In this document: piece after piece, positions 48,715 through 60,566 of the stretch
Position numbering within the stretch: the first letter of the stretch is position 1
Layout of the letters: every line of letters starts with the position of its first letter
DNA from: Bemisia tabaci
Taxonomy: Eukaryota; Arthropoda; Insecta; Hemiptera; Aleyrodidae
Reading direction: 5' to 3'
Length of the DNA: 64,000 bases
Assembly: GCF_918797505.1 (NCBI RefSeq)
Contig: NC_092794.1
Location: 67,555,345-67,619,344 of the forward strand
The notes under the pieces: generated by a model
Databases searched by the model: none
What the model was told of the DNA's origin: nothing
Seen by the model: the letters and a program-made list of their open reading frames with translations, nothing else
Position numbers and translations under genes: made by a program

Positions 48715-48962
48715 TTCTTCGTTTCCGAACGAAAAAACGTAACTGCATTTCAACGTTGCAAAACTTTCACTCGCGAAATGCATTTTGAAAAGGAGACTCG
48801 TTGGTATTCCCGACTGAAAGTTTCACTGGTTTTTCTTTTAGCCGTTTCTGATGTGTAGCAGAATGTTCTACAGGAATTGCGGTTTTTTTTTTTCAAAAAT
48901 TGAATTGTTCGGGTCGATTTTGCGACATTGGAATGGAGTTACGTTTCTTCGCTCGGAAACAA
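48715..48962. mobile_element. short foldback element near exon 49402
   Basis: CGTTTCCGAACGAAAAAACG on the left and CGTTTCTTCGCTCGGAAACA on the right are inverted copies. The rest of 48299-49401 shows nothing definite. Confidence 0.6.
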
Positions 48963-49401
48963 CGGCTTTACACGCGTAAAGCTGGAAATGGACAATTTTG
49001 GGCACTTCCATTGCAAAAAAACAGGAGCACGTGAACCTTTTTCAGTTAGGTACGTTTTAACCAATCGATTAACTAGGACTGTAATCTCTCATTGAAACTT
49101 ATTCACCATGTTCTGTTTCAGGGTGAAACTCAGGACATTGAGCCCTTTTGAACATCAAGGCTCTTTTCAACAACAATTCTCTGATTTTTCCTGATTTTCC
49201 TGACCTACTAGAATTCTCCGCCTAATCGAGGTTTGCAGAGCCCGTTTTTTTACCTTGTCTGGGAGTACATTTTTTCGACGCATGATCCAAGTCTCGTTCG
49301 CATTGCCACGCGGGTCGTCAGCAACGAAATAACATACATCCACTCTACAATCGCAAAAAATTTTAACTATAGAAATACTATAAAACATAGAGGAAACTTA
49401 C

Positions 49402-49501
49402 GTTTATTTTCAAGGGACTATTGGTGATTTCCTCGTCGGGACTGAGGCGCGAGATCCGTTTGCGCCAGTCCGAGCTTCCGCTCTTCTGAAGGGCTGCCAG
49501 C
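49402..49501 (-). CDS. Svil: supervillin exon, N-terminal conserved block
   Basis: A 100-bp exon, phase 2/0, acceptor tttttag and donor gtaagt. It encodes LAALQKSGSSDWRKRISRLS, then PDEEITNSPLKIN. The ALQKSG..DWRKR motif is of the kind repeated in supervillin N-termini around short helical segments that precede the gelsolin region. It lies 34 kb from the next long-isoform exon (10065), whose phase-0 acceptor it fits. GC-rich compared with its surroundings. Confidence 0.85.
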
Positions 49502-49824
49502 CTAAAAAGGAACAAAAAACGCGGATTTTAGTCTAAAGAAACTGAGTATAGATCCACGACTGAAAATGCACGCCGAGGAGTGAAATAACGGCTCCACTCC
49601 CACACTTCCGACTGCGGGAAATGAAAACATACTCGAATAATTAAGATTAAAGCTCTCTACATCAGCGAACTCGCGCTGAGAGGATGAGTCACGGAATTAG
49701 ATTGTCGGTCGGTCACTTACTACAGGTGGGAACCGTGTTATCTGTGACACTTCACTACGTAAAAAAAGAAACAGACAGAACAAAATTTTGCGCTATACGG
49801 GTGCGCTGCGATGCGTAACACGGT

Positions 49825-49989
49825 CAGTGGCGCGGCGTGAATTGCGATGTATCGATTGTTATGCCATTTAAACTTATGGTAAAGAATCGATTATTAAGGT
49901 GTTCGCTACGAACACCCTGTTAATCGATCTTTTTCCATAGGTTTAAATGGCATAACAATCGATATATCGCAAAGCACGCCACGCCACTA
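49825..49989. mobile_element. hAT-type MITE with 8-bp target duplication
   Basis: Flanked by AACACGGT at 49817-49824 and 49990-49997. Ends CAGTGGCGCGGCGTG and CACGCCACGCCACTA. CAGTGGCG-type ends with an 8-bp duplication are characteristic of the hAT superfamily. Interior is a nearly complete hairpin with GGTGTTCGC/GCGAACACC at the centre. Confidence 0.85.
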
Positions 49990-50060
49990 AACACGGTCCA
50001 AGTCAGTGAACGCGTACCCGCATGATCTGCATCGGTAAATTGCAAAGACAACAGTATATA

Positions 50061-50312
50061 CTGCCTTGCTAAGGAAAAACGCCGTATGAGCCTACAGGCG
50101 TTGCCAAACTTCCTGTAAAAACCACGAATTTTCTGGTGAACTTATGACCATGTTTCTTCCAATTTTTGGGATAATTTTGCTTCCAATTTCTCCTAAAGTT
50201 CCTGAAAGTGTCAATGAAAAGTGTTTATATTCTACCCAAAAAATAAACATTTTCTTGGAGGAAATTTGGCAACTCTCGAGTGTTCATACGGCGTTTTTCC
50301 TTAGCACGGCGG
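50061..50312. mobile_element. CTGCCGTGCT element, copy 5
   Basis: CTGCCTTGCTAAGGAAAAAC and GGCGTTTTTCCTTAGCACGG ends, about 252 bp. Confidence 0.85.
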
Positions 50313-50791
50313 CTTATTGCATAGCAGAGCGGCTCGCAATGGAAGAAAAACAAGCAGGAAGCTCCAACGCATTGGCGTCGGAGAGCGGCTCTGGGGGCAG
50401 TAGTTGTAGTCAAGAATGAGGGCCTAGACACATTTTGTCATTGATGTACAATCCGACAACTGTCGATTCATGTTTTGTAACTTAGCAGATTTACGTAGCC
50501 GGTGTATAAATGTGTATTGGGCTTTGATATGGCGAATACATGGCATTATCACTTGTTGTATACTTTTAATTTTGAAAGCTCTTTGGAGGTCCGCTTCCTA
50601 AAAAATCTCTGGTTGATAAGTCGTTTAGCGAGGCTGCAAAAAATTTGCATTTTTATATCTGAAAGTGTAGGTATTGGTTTTTTGTATAATTGTTTTTTTG
50701 GATTGCTGGAAAAGTAACGCATACTTCTATAATTTAGGACTGAGTCAGGGAAATATAAGGTTCGTTAAATAGTAAATATTCCTAGTACCGT

Positions 50792-51061
50792 GTGACACTA
50801 TTGTTAACGAAAAGTTTTTGCAACTTGTCAAAGAGGTTGTTGAATGATCTTCGAATAACTTTTGATGAGCTAGAGGTAATGGTTCTATCTGCAGCTCGTG
50901 GACTTCTGTACGATATTGTCCAGAATCATCTAAATTTTCAAAAAGTGTCCGCTTGTTCGATACCCAATTTGCTCATTCATGCATACAAGGAGAAGCGCAT
51001 GAAAGCTTTAGCAGACATTTTGGAGATGAATCAAGAATTAGATGAAGAATTTATGACTTAA
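50792..51061 (+). CDS. unidentified coding-like open frame
   Basis: A 89-codon frame ending in a normal stop. From about TLLLTKSFCNLSKRLL onward the composition is helical and protein-like, with ALADILEMNQELDEEFMT at the end; codon usage looks coding rather than random AT. I do not recognise it. There is no clear promoter or ATG; the frame opens at a GTG. It could be the last exon of a gene nested in the supervillin intron, or a fragment of a retro-copied gene. Confidence 0.3.
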   Translation: MTLLLTKSFCNLSKRLLNDLRITFDELEVMVLSAARGLLYDIVQNHLNFQKVSACSIPNLLIHAYKEKRMKALADILEMNQELDEEFMT

Positions 51062-51927
51062 ATCACGGCACCTTAATCACGGGATGACCTTAATTACGGC
51101 AACTATTTATTGTCCATGAGATGCAGATGGTTCCATTTCCCTAGCTCATCAAAAGGTATTCGAAGATCAATTTCATCAGCCACCCGTACGAACCACGTTT
51201 CTAGTGACCCGTACTTGCTTCGCACGTATGAAACATACAATCAGAGAAAACAGAATTCATCTTACAATAATCAATAATCAGTAGGACATGAATCGTTGCG
51301 ATGTATAATACGACATTATAAGTAATGCGGCATTACTATTGTAATTCATTTTAATGTTTAGGGGCATTATAAATCATTATTGCCACGTCGGAATGAAATG
51401 TTGTAGACTGAATTGAAAAGCATGTTGGCAAAATTTATTATAAAAATAGTATAACATGTAGGTACATAACATAAAGGTAATACAAATTAAATGATTAGAG
51501 CGTGTATATTTCATTACATTATAGGTATATTACAATCATTTTTGTCATTGTTGGAAATTTTGATAGTTTGAATTTTGATAGTTGATAGTTGATAGTTTGA
51601 GAGTTGAAAATTTGGTTATTTTATTTAGTTAAGGTGATTCGATAGACGCCATATTTTGTGTCAGAATGGCATGCGACATATCCCATCAATTGGTTCCATT
51701 TTTTCATTTACTCATCATTTTTCTCCAATTTTAAGTTTCGCAATTCTGTTTTCAGGAGACTAAAGCACTCACTTATCAATTTGTATATTTACATTGAGTT
51801 AAGGGTAGAGACGTATTCCTCACCGGAATTGAGGAATGGAGGTGTTACAGTAAGTCCGGCATTAGGTTCCATTTCGACATCAGCGACGATCAACGCTACG
51901 ATACTGGAAGCCAGTCTTCCGATATTA

Positions 51928-52447
51928 AATCCCTAGCGGGGAAGAAAAAAAATGCCTAGATTTCGCTAAAAATCCCTAAATCCCCAGATTTGCTCAAATA
52001 TACTTAAAAAATCCCTAGATTTTGCAAAAAGCGCCATTTTTAACGAAGAATCATGATGTCATTCGATGTAGCGATTTGCAATATTTAAATCTGATTGGCT
52101 CGTTTGAATTTTGGCGCTCTCTGAAAGCAGTGCTAATCCAGACCAATAAAATGAAAGAATATTAGTTGATTTCTTATTATTAACAGGTTGAATGCGGTTG
52201 AATGTCAAGTACATCGAAGGACGCAATCGTTTTAATTTCCGGCTTATTTGCGGGGAAAATAGTGTTGCCAAAAAGGCCTACAAAATATAGATGAAAAAAT
52301 GTTTTCGATTGTCGAAGCTAGAATTGAGGTTAAAAAGTTGATTTTTGGTAACTTTACCTCATCAAAAAAAAATCCCTAGATTTCCTGAAAAATCCCTAAA
52401 TCCCTGGAAATTCCGGAAAATCCCTAAATCTAGGGATAAACCCTTAG
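51928..52447. repeat. AAATCCCTAGATTT low-complexity element
   Basis: Both ends consist of iterated AAATCCCTAGATTT-type motifs (51928-52030 and 52370-52447) around a unique 340-bp interior. Similar in design to the CAGGGTGTC and CTGACTTTCCC repeats but with a different motif. Confidence 0.65.
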
Positions 52448-53622
52448 ACATCGGATGGCTGTTGGAAGCATTAGAGTCAACATTTGAAACGCTGCTGCAG
52501 AATTTGCCGGGAGTATAATCGAGTGTTGAAAGTCAGTAGAATTGAACAATGTAATAATTGCTTTCCGAAATAAGCGTTATAATAAAAAAACAACGAATCT
52601 GAACTGTTAATACTGGAACACACCTTCTGTAAATGTACCTTGCGAGAGATAAGTAAAAAAATAGATGTACTGGAGGAGAAGTGCTTCTCCACAGAGTTTG
52701 AAGAAGGAAAAAAAATGCCCAAATTTACTTACTTCAGCATTTTCGGCAAAATCACTGCAATTTCCGAACCTTTTTCTGGCCAGGGGCCAAAATTAAATGA
52801 TTATGAAGGGCCACTCAGATGTTGTAGATAAAAATAGGACTGTTGAAAAAGTCGCCGTTTTCAATAAATATGTACCCGGAATGGAAGACATCTAGGGGAA
52901 AATTGTTACGATTTTCCGATGCAAATATTTTCCTACAATCTATTTTCCTGCGTTTTGGGATTATACGTACTAAGCAGGCTAAGGGCCCGTTCGCCAAAAC
53001 TAATCGGAACTGTATGAATGAATTGCTCCCTTTAAAAATCAAAACAATATCGAATTGCGATATATTACACAGTTAAGATAGGGCTATGTCCTGTCGTAAG
53101 CGGCGACATAAAGTCGATATCATTTCAATAATCGCCCCAATGGCCACGATAGTTGTTAGACGTTTACGGTTTCCCTGGTAACCTTTGTTTGCTATCAGCT
53201 GATATCGAGTAAATGACTAGGAAGCTCCAACCCAGTGGTTAAAGCTTCCTTAACCGCGAAAACTTTAAAATTCAAATTTTCAAATTTTGAACGTAAAGTA
53301 CATTTTTTCCATCACGAGATAAAAGCACAAACAAGTTTTGAATTGTTGACTGTATCACCATGATTCCAAAAATACAATACACAACATAGCATTGACTAAC
53401 AATAAAACAGTATGCAATAAAATAAAGTCATGACAAGGAACATAGCCGAAAATGGCGCCGATTCCCATCAACCAACGCGCGGTCTCTACAATGTAACATG
53501 CTGCATTGATACTCCCCAGCTGGGACCGTCCGGAATAGCAGCTCTAGTGCAAGCACCAGAGCCGCTAATAGACAGCGTGTTGGTGATTTTGCCAACGTGC
53601 GACAAAAAACAGAAAGAAACTG
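52448..53622 (-). other. intron, no feature resolved
   Basis: AT-rich with short overlapping frames on both strands; none recognisable. Confidence 0.5.
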
Positions 53623-53770
53623 AAATTGGACTGCATTTTGCAATTTGGAACTAAAAAATCCTAACCCGGTTTAAAAACAACGTATGCACAATTAGTTTCC
53701 GTATGCACATAAGTGTTTTTTCAGATGAGCCAGAATTTATAGCTCCAAATTGCAAAGTGCAGTCCAATTG
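53623..53770. mobile_element. CAATTGGACTGCATTTTGC foldback, copy 2
   Basis: AATTGGACTGCATTTTGCAA on the left, TTGCAAAGTGCAGTCCAATT on the right. Same family as 33254-33475, with an internal AAACAACGTATGCACA segment in common. Confidence 0.8.
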
Positions 53771-53903
53771 TCATTACAGAAAGGAAAGCTCATTCGAGCG
53801 CAATACACCTCCATAGAGGAATGCTGTTTGGTGCAACACGTAGAACACAGATCTCCCATGGGTCCGTTGCACTAGTCACAGAATCGTATTTTGATTATTA
53901 CAA

Positions 53904-54103
53904 AGCTTAGATCAGCGAAAAATACTAAGATTCGTCCATATGTCTAATTTCTACGTCTAGTATTATTGAAGATATCACCCTTCGAAAAATCCGGCATATG
54001 ACGTCATCCATCGCGTTTTTGGAAGGGTGATATCTTCAACAATACTGGACGTAGAAATTAGACATGGACGAATCGAATTATTTTTTAACTGATCTATAAG
54101 CTT
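53904..54103. mobile_element. foldback element with TTCGTCCATATGTC arms
   Basis: Arms about 75 bp: ATTCGTCCATATGTCTAATT through GAAGATATCACCCTTC, complemented after a short centre at about 53985-54015. Confidence 0.85.
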
Positions 54104-54279
54104 AAACCATCAGAACGCAATTCTACGACTACACCATTGCGATCACCCGTTACATTCGTTTCACCACCGGGTAGATATCAGTATGGCACTCGTTCGGAGA
54201 AATGAACCCTGTTGAATTTAGAAACGTGCGTTAAGGTGGAGGACGGCGAAAAGAGACGAGATGGAGGCAGACCGACTTG

Positions 54280-54448
54280 CAGTGGCGTGGCGTGAATGAT
54301 CGATTATAGATATCTCGCCATTTGAAGCTATGGTAAAGAATCGATTACTAAGGTGTTCGCTGCGAACACCCTGATAATCGACCTTTTTTCATAGGTTTGA
54401 GTGGCGTATCAGTCGATACATCGCAAGGCACGCCACGCCGCGCCACTG
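54280..54448. mobile_element. hAT-like hairpin, third copy
   Basis: CAGTGGCGTGGCGTG and CGCCGCGCCACTG ends, centre GGTGTTCGCTGCGAACACC. 169 bp. No clear 8-bp duplication in the flanks. Confidence 0.85.
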
Positions 54449-54924
54449 AGACCGAGAGAAAATTACGACGGAACAAATCGAAATGATGTAACTACGCGGG
54501 TTAGATGATATCTATTCGGGATGAAAAGGACTCGAGGCAAATGATGATTACTCTCATTACATGCAGCTCTCAGCGTTGGCGTTGGCTCGCCGACGAAAAT
54601 CTCCGAGACTCAGACCTGGGAGTTTCTACTTTTTCATAATTTACACAACGGAGGACCATTCATGACAACGGAAAACTTATTGCAGCAAGTTTGATGGTTT
54701 CAGGCAACGTAACGCCCTGACCGAAGGTACTGCGGCCTACCGCCTACCGAGCAAACTCCCAACTATTTGACGGCCATGTCAAGTCGAAAGCAACACGATT
54801 TGATAGACAGAGACAGGGATGCAGCAAGTTCCTATTTTTAAAACCCTGTTTTTCCAAGAAATTTCGAAATGATAACTCTTTTACGGCATTTGAAGGTATG
54901 AATAGCAGCGATGTTGCAAAAAGT

Positions 54925-55165
54925 ACGTGATTTTTACCGCGATTTTACAAAAAAAAAACACACGTGGTGTATACCGCTGTTTTACAAAAAAAAAAACATG
55001 TAATTTTTAACGTGGTTTTACACACACAAAAAAACGAGATTTTTACCGTGATTTTACAAACAAACACTTGATTTTTGCCGCGGTTTTACAAACAAACACT
55101 TGATTTTTGCTGCGGTTTTACAAAAAAAAAAAAAAAAAAAAACACGTGATTTTTACCGCGATTTT
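54925..55165 (+). repeat. minisatellite with A tracts, about seven units
   Basis: Units of about 32-40 bp: (G)TGATTTTTACCGCG then ATTTTACAAAAAAAAAA. Unit length varies with the A tract. Confidence 0.85.
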
Positions 55166-55194
55166 GCCGGCTTTTCTAATTTCACACGGTACAC

Positions 55195-55340
55195 GGACTT
55201 TATGTCCACTTTTTTTACGTCCACAGACTTATCGTCCACAATTTTTAGGTCCACAATTCTAAAGCCCACACTATTGTTAAGTCCATTACTTAAACGTCCA
55301 CTAAGTTAAGTCCACAAATGTAAAGTCCACTAAAATCAAA
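55195..55340 (+). repeat. GTCCAC minisatellite, about ten units
   Basis: Spaced GTCCAC or close variants (GCCCAC, GTCCAT) every 13-17 bp with AT-rich spacers of the TTTAAG type. Bounded by inverted CACACGGTACACGGACT and AGTCCGTGTG. It lies at the end of the second copy of repeat R. Confidence 0.8.
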
Positions 55341-55369
55341 TCAAGCGTTATATTTTAGTCCGTGTGTAA

Positions 55370-55516
55370 AATTATATTGACAATATCGCAATGAGAAAAT
55401 TAAGAGAGAATAAGGTGTTGTTATCGTAAATCATATTTTAATGAAATGTTAATTTCTTGTTTTGATTCATCTTTTCAAATTGTCTTTGGTAAATACTTGG
55501 TTTCATTTTTATCCTT
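55370..55516 (-). repeat. repeat R, second copy, distal part
   Basis: Reverse-complement match to 25135-25290 of the intact copy (ATTAACATTTCATT, ATAACAACACC, CGATATTGTC-type blocks). Separated from the proximal part (59349-60027) by palindrome C. Confidence 0.7.
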
Positions 55517-58500
55517 GAAAGAGCCATGCACAAAGTGGCCCATTTTTGGGCCCTCGAAATTGGGGTCGAAGTGAGGTTTTTTTTCATCCTTAGGGTGACC
55601 CTTTACACATACTAAAATATCAGATTGAGTATACGCACCGTTTTCGAGTTATGGGGGGGCAAAGTCCCCGATTTTCACCCATTTTTGCAGGTATTTTAAT
55701 GTCGAACTCCGGCTGTTACGAGGTACCAGATCTAGATATTGAAGCACGGTTTGCGGTGATTTGTTCAGCTATTCCTGTAGTATTTTTCCACATCTTTCAC
55801 AAAGCCCCAAATGGTTTTTCGGGGGGCGGGGAGGAGGGCTTTATTCATACTATCATGACCGTTTGCGCATCTTACTGACTTTACTTTGTTCTCTTCTCTC
55901 CACACCGCGGTCACGATGGTATTTTCTGTTGGGGATTTTTCTTCTTCTTTACATTATTTTACCAATTTTAATGTCCTCCCCCTCTTTTCCCCTTTTTACC
56001 CCCTCCCCCGCAATCCGAACACTTCCTCTCAAGTGCTTCTTCTTGTAAGGCAGATATGACGGGGTCATATGTTGGGGATTATTTTTCTTTCTTTACGATT
56101 GATAAACTTTGACCCAACTTACTTCTCCCTTACAGGGGTAAGAGCCCCCCTTACCCCTGTATTATCCCCCCCCCCCCTGCCCGCTCCACTTTACTTGAAG
56201 TATTTTGCTCCCTCAGCAGCAGAAATGACGATGTTTTCTGCGAAGAATTGTATCTTATTCATATTTTTCACGTTTCTCTTTCCACTTCTATGTTTGATTT
56301 ATTCTTTCCTAGGTACATTCTCTTCCACTTTCTCTTCGCGTGACTATATTACTCCCACAAAAAAGTAGTAAAAAGTAGAAGAAAATTGAAAAGTAAAGAG
56401 AACGGGGCAAAAGAGGGATGAACAAGAGGGGAAGGGAAAGAGGAAGAGGAAGAAGAGGGGGAATAATGGAGAAGAGTAGGAGGGTGGCTCCCATGTATTC
56501 AGTATTTCAGTACCTAAACATAAGTAAAACATTATTTGCCAGAAACATCCTATTCTGCTGCGGAGGGAGCAAAATACTTCAAGTAAAGTGGAGCGGGCAG
56601 GGGGGGGGGGATAATACAGGGGTAAGGGGGGCTCTTACCCCTGTAAGGGAGAAGTAAGTTGGGTCAAAGTTTATCAATCGTAAAGAAAGAAAAATAATCC
56701 CCAACATATGACCCCTAGGGTGCGTCAAAAAAAATGAAAGTCTGAAATGTTCCGCTCCCCAGGCGGCAATCGATGACGTTTGGTAAAAAAACATGTTTGC
56801 CAAAATTTGGGCCAATTTCAACCATTTTAAATGGTGCCAAAGGTCAATTTTGTGATGAAATTATGATATTTTGGTTTAGACCTTGATTTCGCACAAAAAA
56901 CTCGATTTTACGCTGAAATCGTGCGTTTACGAGAAAAATGCCAAAGAACTCGACTTGTAGAAGATGAAATTTTACACTAGGAAGACGTCTTGTAACCGAT
57001 AAAAATCAAATTGAACTAGAAAAACTCAACTCGGTATTTATTTTTTTGGTCCTCAGAATTTCCGAGGTCTTAGAAAGTAGAGGTGTAAAAGACTCATTTT
57101 TCACGAAAATAAGTCAAAAGAGGGTGTAAATGAACTGTAGGTAAGTGTTGAGGATGCAAATGTCATCAGAACTTCCTCAGTTTCAAAAAAAGTTCCAACA
57201 ATTTTGCACAATCCTCCAAAAAGTGCACGGCTCGAGAAGCAGGATCGTGCTATGATAGTAAGGGGAAAGAGCGGTTTGACCGGGAAAAATTGCGTAACAA
57301 ACTTTCCCAATGTAATCGTCATCAGTAGGTCCCCCTGAACAACTTCCTAAAAGTTAAAAATGGCCCGACCCCGGAATACCCCTCAAAAAAGTTAAAATTG
57401 AAAATGGCGGCCGTAATAAGAGGGTCCGGGAAATCGGTATTTTAAAATGCTCATTCTGTCTCATCATGTGAGGTATCATTTCCTATGTAATTTTGGTCGC
57501 AGATTTCATAAATGAATTCCACAAGGCCCTCCGGCCAAAGGGGGCGCTCTAAATCAAAGGTGGCGGCCAAATGTGAAAGGCAGGAGGTTGCATTTTTTTT
57601 TTAAATACCTAGTGGAAGTCAGCCTTGTGCAGGTCCGTGCGGCGGAAGGCTAGGTCCGTGCAAGTCCCCGTCACCTCGTGCAGCCATCTGCGAAGGATGG
57701 GATTCCCGAAATTATGCCTTTGTTTCGCTTCCCTCGAGCACGGGCTCACGGGAGGTGACGGGGACTTGCACGGACCTAGCCTTCCGCCGCACAGACCTGC
57801 ACAAAGGCTGACTTCCACTAGGGATATATATTCACCGAAGGAACAAGGAAAGTGAATTGTCTTTATTTTCATGTATTTATGGCCAAGAAACTTAAATTTG
57901 ATGTTATAAATGTATTTAATAAAGGAAAATAGAGGAAACATACGACTACCGAGAGAAACGTAAGCTTAGAAGGGGCCTTGCGGAATTCATTTATGAAATC
58001 TGCGACCAAAATTAAATAGGAAATGATACCTCACATGATGAGACAGAATGAGCATTTTAAAATACCGATTTCCCGGACCCTCTTATTACGGCCGCCATTT
58101 TCAATTTTAACTTTTTTGAGGGGTATTCCGGGGTCGGGCCATTTTTAACTTTTAGGAAGTTGTTCAGGGGGACCTACTGATGACGATTACATTGGGAAAG
58201 TTTGTTACGCAATTTTTCCCGGTCAAACCGCTCTTTCCCCTTACTATCATAGCACGATCCTGCTTCTCGAGCCGTGCACTTTTTGGAGGATTGTGCAAAA
58301 TTGTTGGAACTTTTTTTGAAACTGAGGAAGTTCTGATGACATTTGCATCCTCAACACTTACCTACAGTTCATTTACACCCTCTTTCGACTTATTTTCGTG
58401 AAAAATGAGTCTTTTACACCTCTACTTTCTAAGACCTCGGAAATTCTGAGGACCAAAAAAATAAATACCGAGTTGAGTTTTTCTAGTTCAATTTGATTTT

Positions 58501-59348
58501 TATCGGTTACAAGACGTCTTCCTAGTGTAAAATTTCATCTTCTACAAGTCGAGTTCTTTGGCATTTTTCTCGTAAACGCACGATTTCAGCGTAAAATCGA
58601 GTTTTTTGTGCGAAATCGAGGTCTAAACCAAAATATCATAATGTCATCACAAAATTGACCTTTGGCACCATTTAAAATGGTTGAAATTGGCCCAAATTTT
58701 GGCAAACATGTTTTTTTACCAAACGTCATCGATTGCCACCTGGGGAGCGGAACATTTCAGACTTTCATTTTTTTTGACGCACCCTAATGACCCCGTCATA
58801 TCTGCCTTACAAGAAGAAGCACTTGAGAGGAAGTGTTCGGATTGCGGGGGAGGGGGTAAAAAGGGGAAAAGAGGGGGAGGACATTAAAATTGGTAAAATA
58901 ATGTAAAGAAGAAGAAAAATCCCCAACAGAAAATACCATCGTGACCGCGGCGTGGAGAGAAGAGAACAAAGTAAAGTCAGTAAGATGCGCAAACGGTCAT
59001 GATAGTATGAATAAAGCCCCCCTCCCCGCCCCCCGAAAAACCATTTGGGGCTTTGTGAAAGATGTGGAAAAATACTACAGGAATAGCTGAACAAATCACC
59101 GCAAACCGCGCTTCAATATCTAGATCTGGTACCTCGTAACAGCCGGAGTTCGACATTAAAATACCTGCAAAAATGGGTAAAATCGGGGACTTTGCCCCCC
59201 CATAACTCGAAAACGGTGCGTATACTCAATCTGATATTTTAGTATGTGTAAAGGGTCACCCTAAGGATGAAAAAAAACCTCACTTCGACCCCTATTTCGA
59301 GGGCCCAAAAATGGGCCGTTTTTGGCCCTTTTTGTGCATGGCTCTTTC
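55517..59348. mobile_element. giant foldback palindrome C
   Basis: Outer arms begin GAAAGAGCCATGCACAAAG and end CTTTTTGTGCATGGCTCTTTC. Arms run inward to about 57534 and 57968, about 1.38 kb each once a 647-bp insertion in the left arm is removed. Identical 73-codon frames in the two arms show near-identity. The 430-bp centre has its own inverted repeat (57610-57676 and 57755-57822, AGTGGAAGTCAGCCTTGTGC). No recognisable protein. Confidence 0.95.
56069..56715. mobile_element. nested inverted-repeat element in one arm of palindrome C
   Basis: Arms ATGTTGGGGATTATTTTTC... and complement, sharing GTAAAGTGGAGCGGGCAGG and CAGGGGTAAG...CTTACCCCTG. The right arm of palindrome C has the empty site (GGGGTCATTAGGGTG read on its complement). 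Confidence 0.85.
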
Positions 59349-60027
59349 CTATATATAAAATATGCCTTAAATGTACATTCTTTTTTTTCTATCTTTTAAC
59401 GAAATTAATTACTTCATTTTAAAAACATTTACAATACGTGGTAAATATTTGTAAAACCTTTTCCAAGCAATGGCATCGATATAAATCTCAATGAGCCATA
59501 GTTGTGATGAAAGAAACTGTACAAAAATTAATAAAAGAGAAAAAAAAACTAAGAAGCACGCAATTTTTTGTTTTTAACTTATTTGTACATCGACCTCCTT
59601 GAGTCATATACGTCCAATTTTGAGCGTTTAGTTGCGCTTACACCACGCTGCAGCACAGTAAAAGCCCAAAACATAAAAGCATAAAGAATGCTTTGGAAAT
59701 CATTAAATTTGATACGGAACCACTATTATATTTACAAAAAATACATTATATTTTCCGGTAATACATATTTCTTTTTCATCAGTTTAAAAGGCAATAATCA
59801 ATGCAGAGAGTTCAAACATTTCAAAATCATGAGTTGAAAAACGCTGACTCCGCGAGTTTAAATATTAGAGCCTAACACAGAGCGGAGCGGCTTGTTAGCA
59901 GCGCAGAACGCGCACTGGCGCCTACAAGCCTAACGGGATACTTCACGCATTGTGCAACACGTGAAGTATCCCCTTAGGTTTGTAGGCGCGTATGCGCGTG
60001 TCACGCTGGTTGCCTGCCGCGCCGCAA
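59349..60027 (-). repeat. repeat R, second copy, proximal part
   Basis: Reverse orientation relative to 24590-25300. Retains the hairpin (GCGCCTACAAGCCTAA / TTAGGTTTGTAGGCGC) and the AAACGCTGA, ATCGATGCCATTGCTTGG blocks. Confidence 0.75.
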
Positions 60028-60566
60028 CGCTTTAAGCAACTATTTCGCGTCAGAGGCGTTGCACAGTATCCTACAAGATTGAAGGCGCACGAAATAACTA
60101 GAATATATAATAAATAACGAAATAACCAATATTTTCCACGGCAGGTATATGAAAACTATCACAACTATTGTAGGATCAATTTCCCCACGAGAGTCTCCAG
60201 CGGAGAAAGTCTGATCACACGAGCCGAGAACAATTTTCAGTCTTGGAACGTGCCGCCACAATAATTACCGATTTATAATGAGTTCAGTCGAAACAAGTTG
60301 CAATGGTGTAATGAAAAATGGGTTGATGTGCTGTGCCGCCGCCGCGCCGCGCGATGTGGACGCTCACAACACAACCACAACTCTCCCTCCTGTGCTCCTG
60401 TCGGTGTCTCATTGCTCTTGACCTGTTTCGGGTGAAAGTTCGGCGCGGTGGCATGTATAAAAACCAACACGATTGACGCATCGTCCTAATGAACCGTACC
60501 TTTGAGGTCGAAAATTGAGTTGAGAATCTAGATCATATCTCTGTCTGCTTATTGAGAAAAGATTTA
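60028..60566 (-). other. intron, no feature resolved
   Basis: 60330-60470 is GC-rich with short frames on the minus strand; nothing recognisable. Confidence 0.4.

Noticed and set aside
54925..55340. Regularly spaced repeats that could suggest a CRISPR array
   Set aside because: Spacers are AT-rich and degenerate, repeats are only 6-20 bp, and the context is an animal intron; these are minisatellites.
55761..56368. Hydrophobic frames around 55761-56368, mirrored at 58807-59094
   Set aside because: Translated pyrimidine-rich low-complexity DNA of palindrome C; no family resemblance.
57101..58401. Two identical 73-codon frames on opposite strands
   Set aside because: They are mirror images in the two arms of palindrome C, with no protein-like features.
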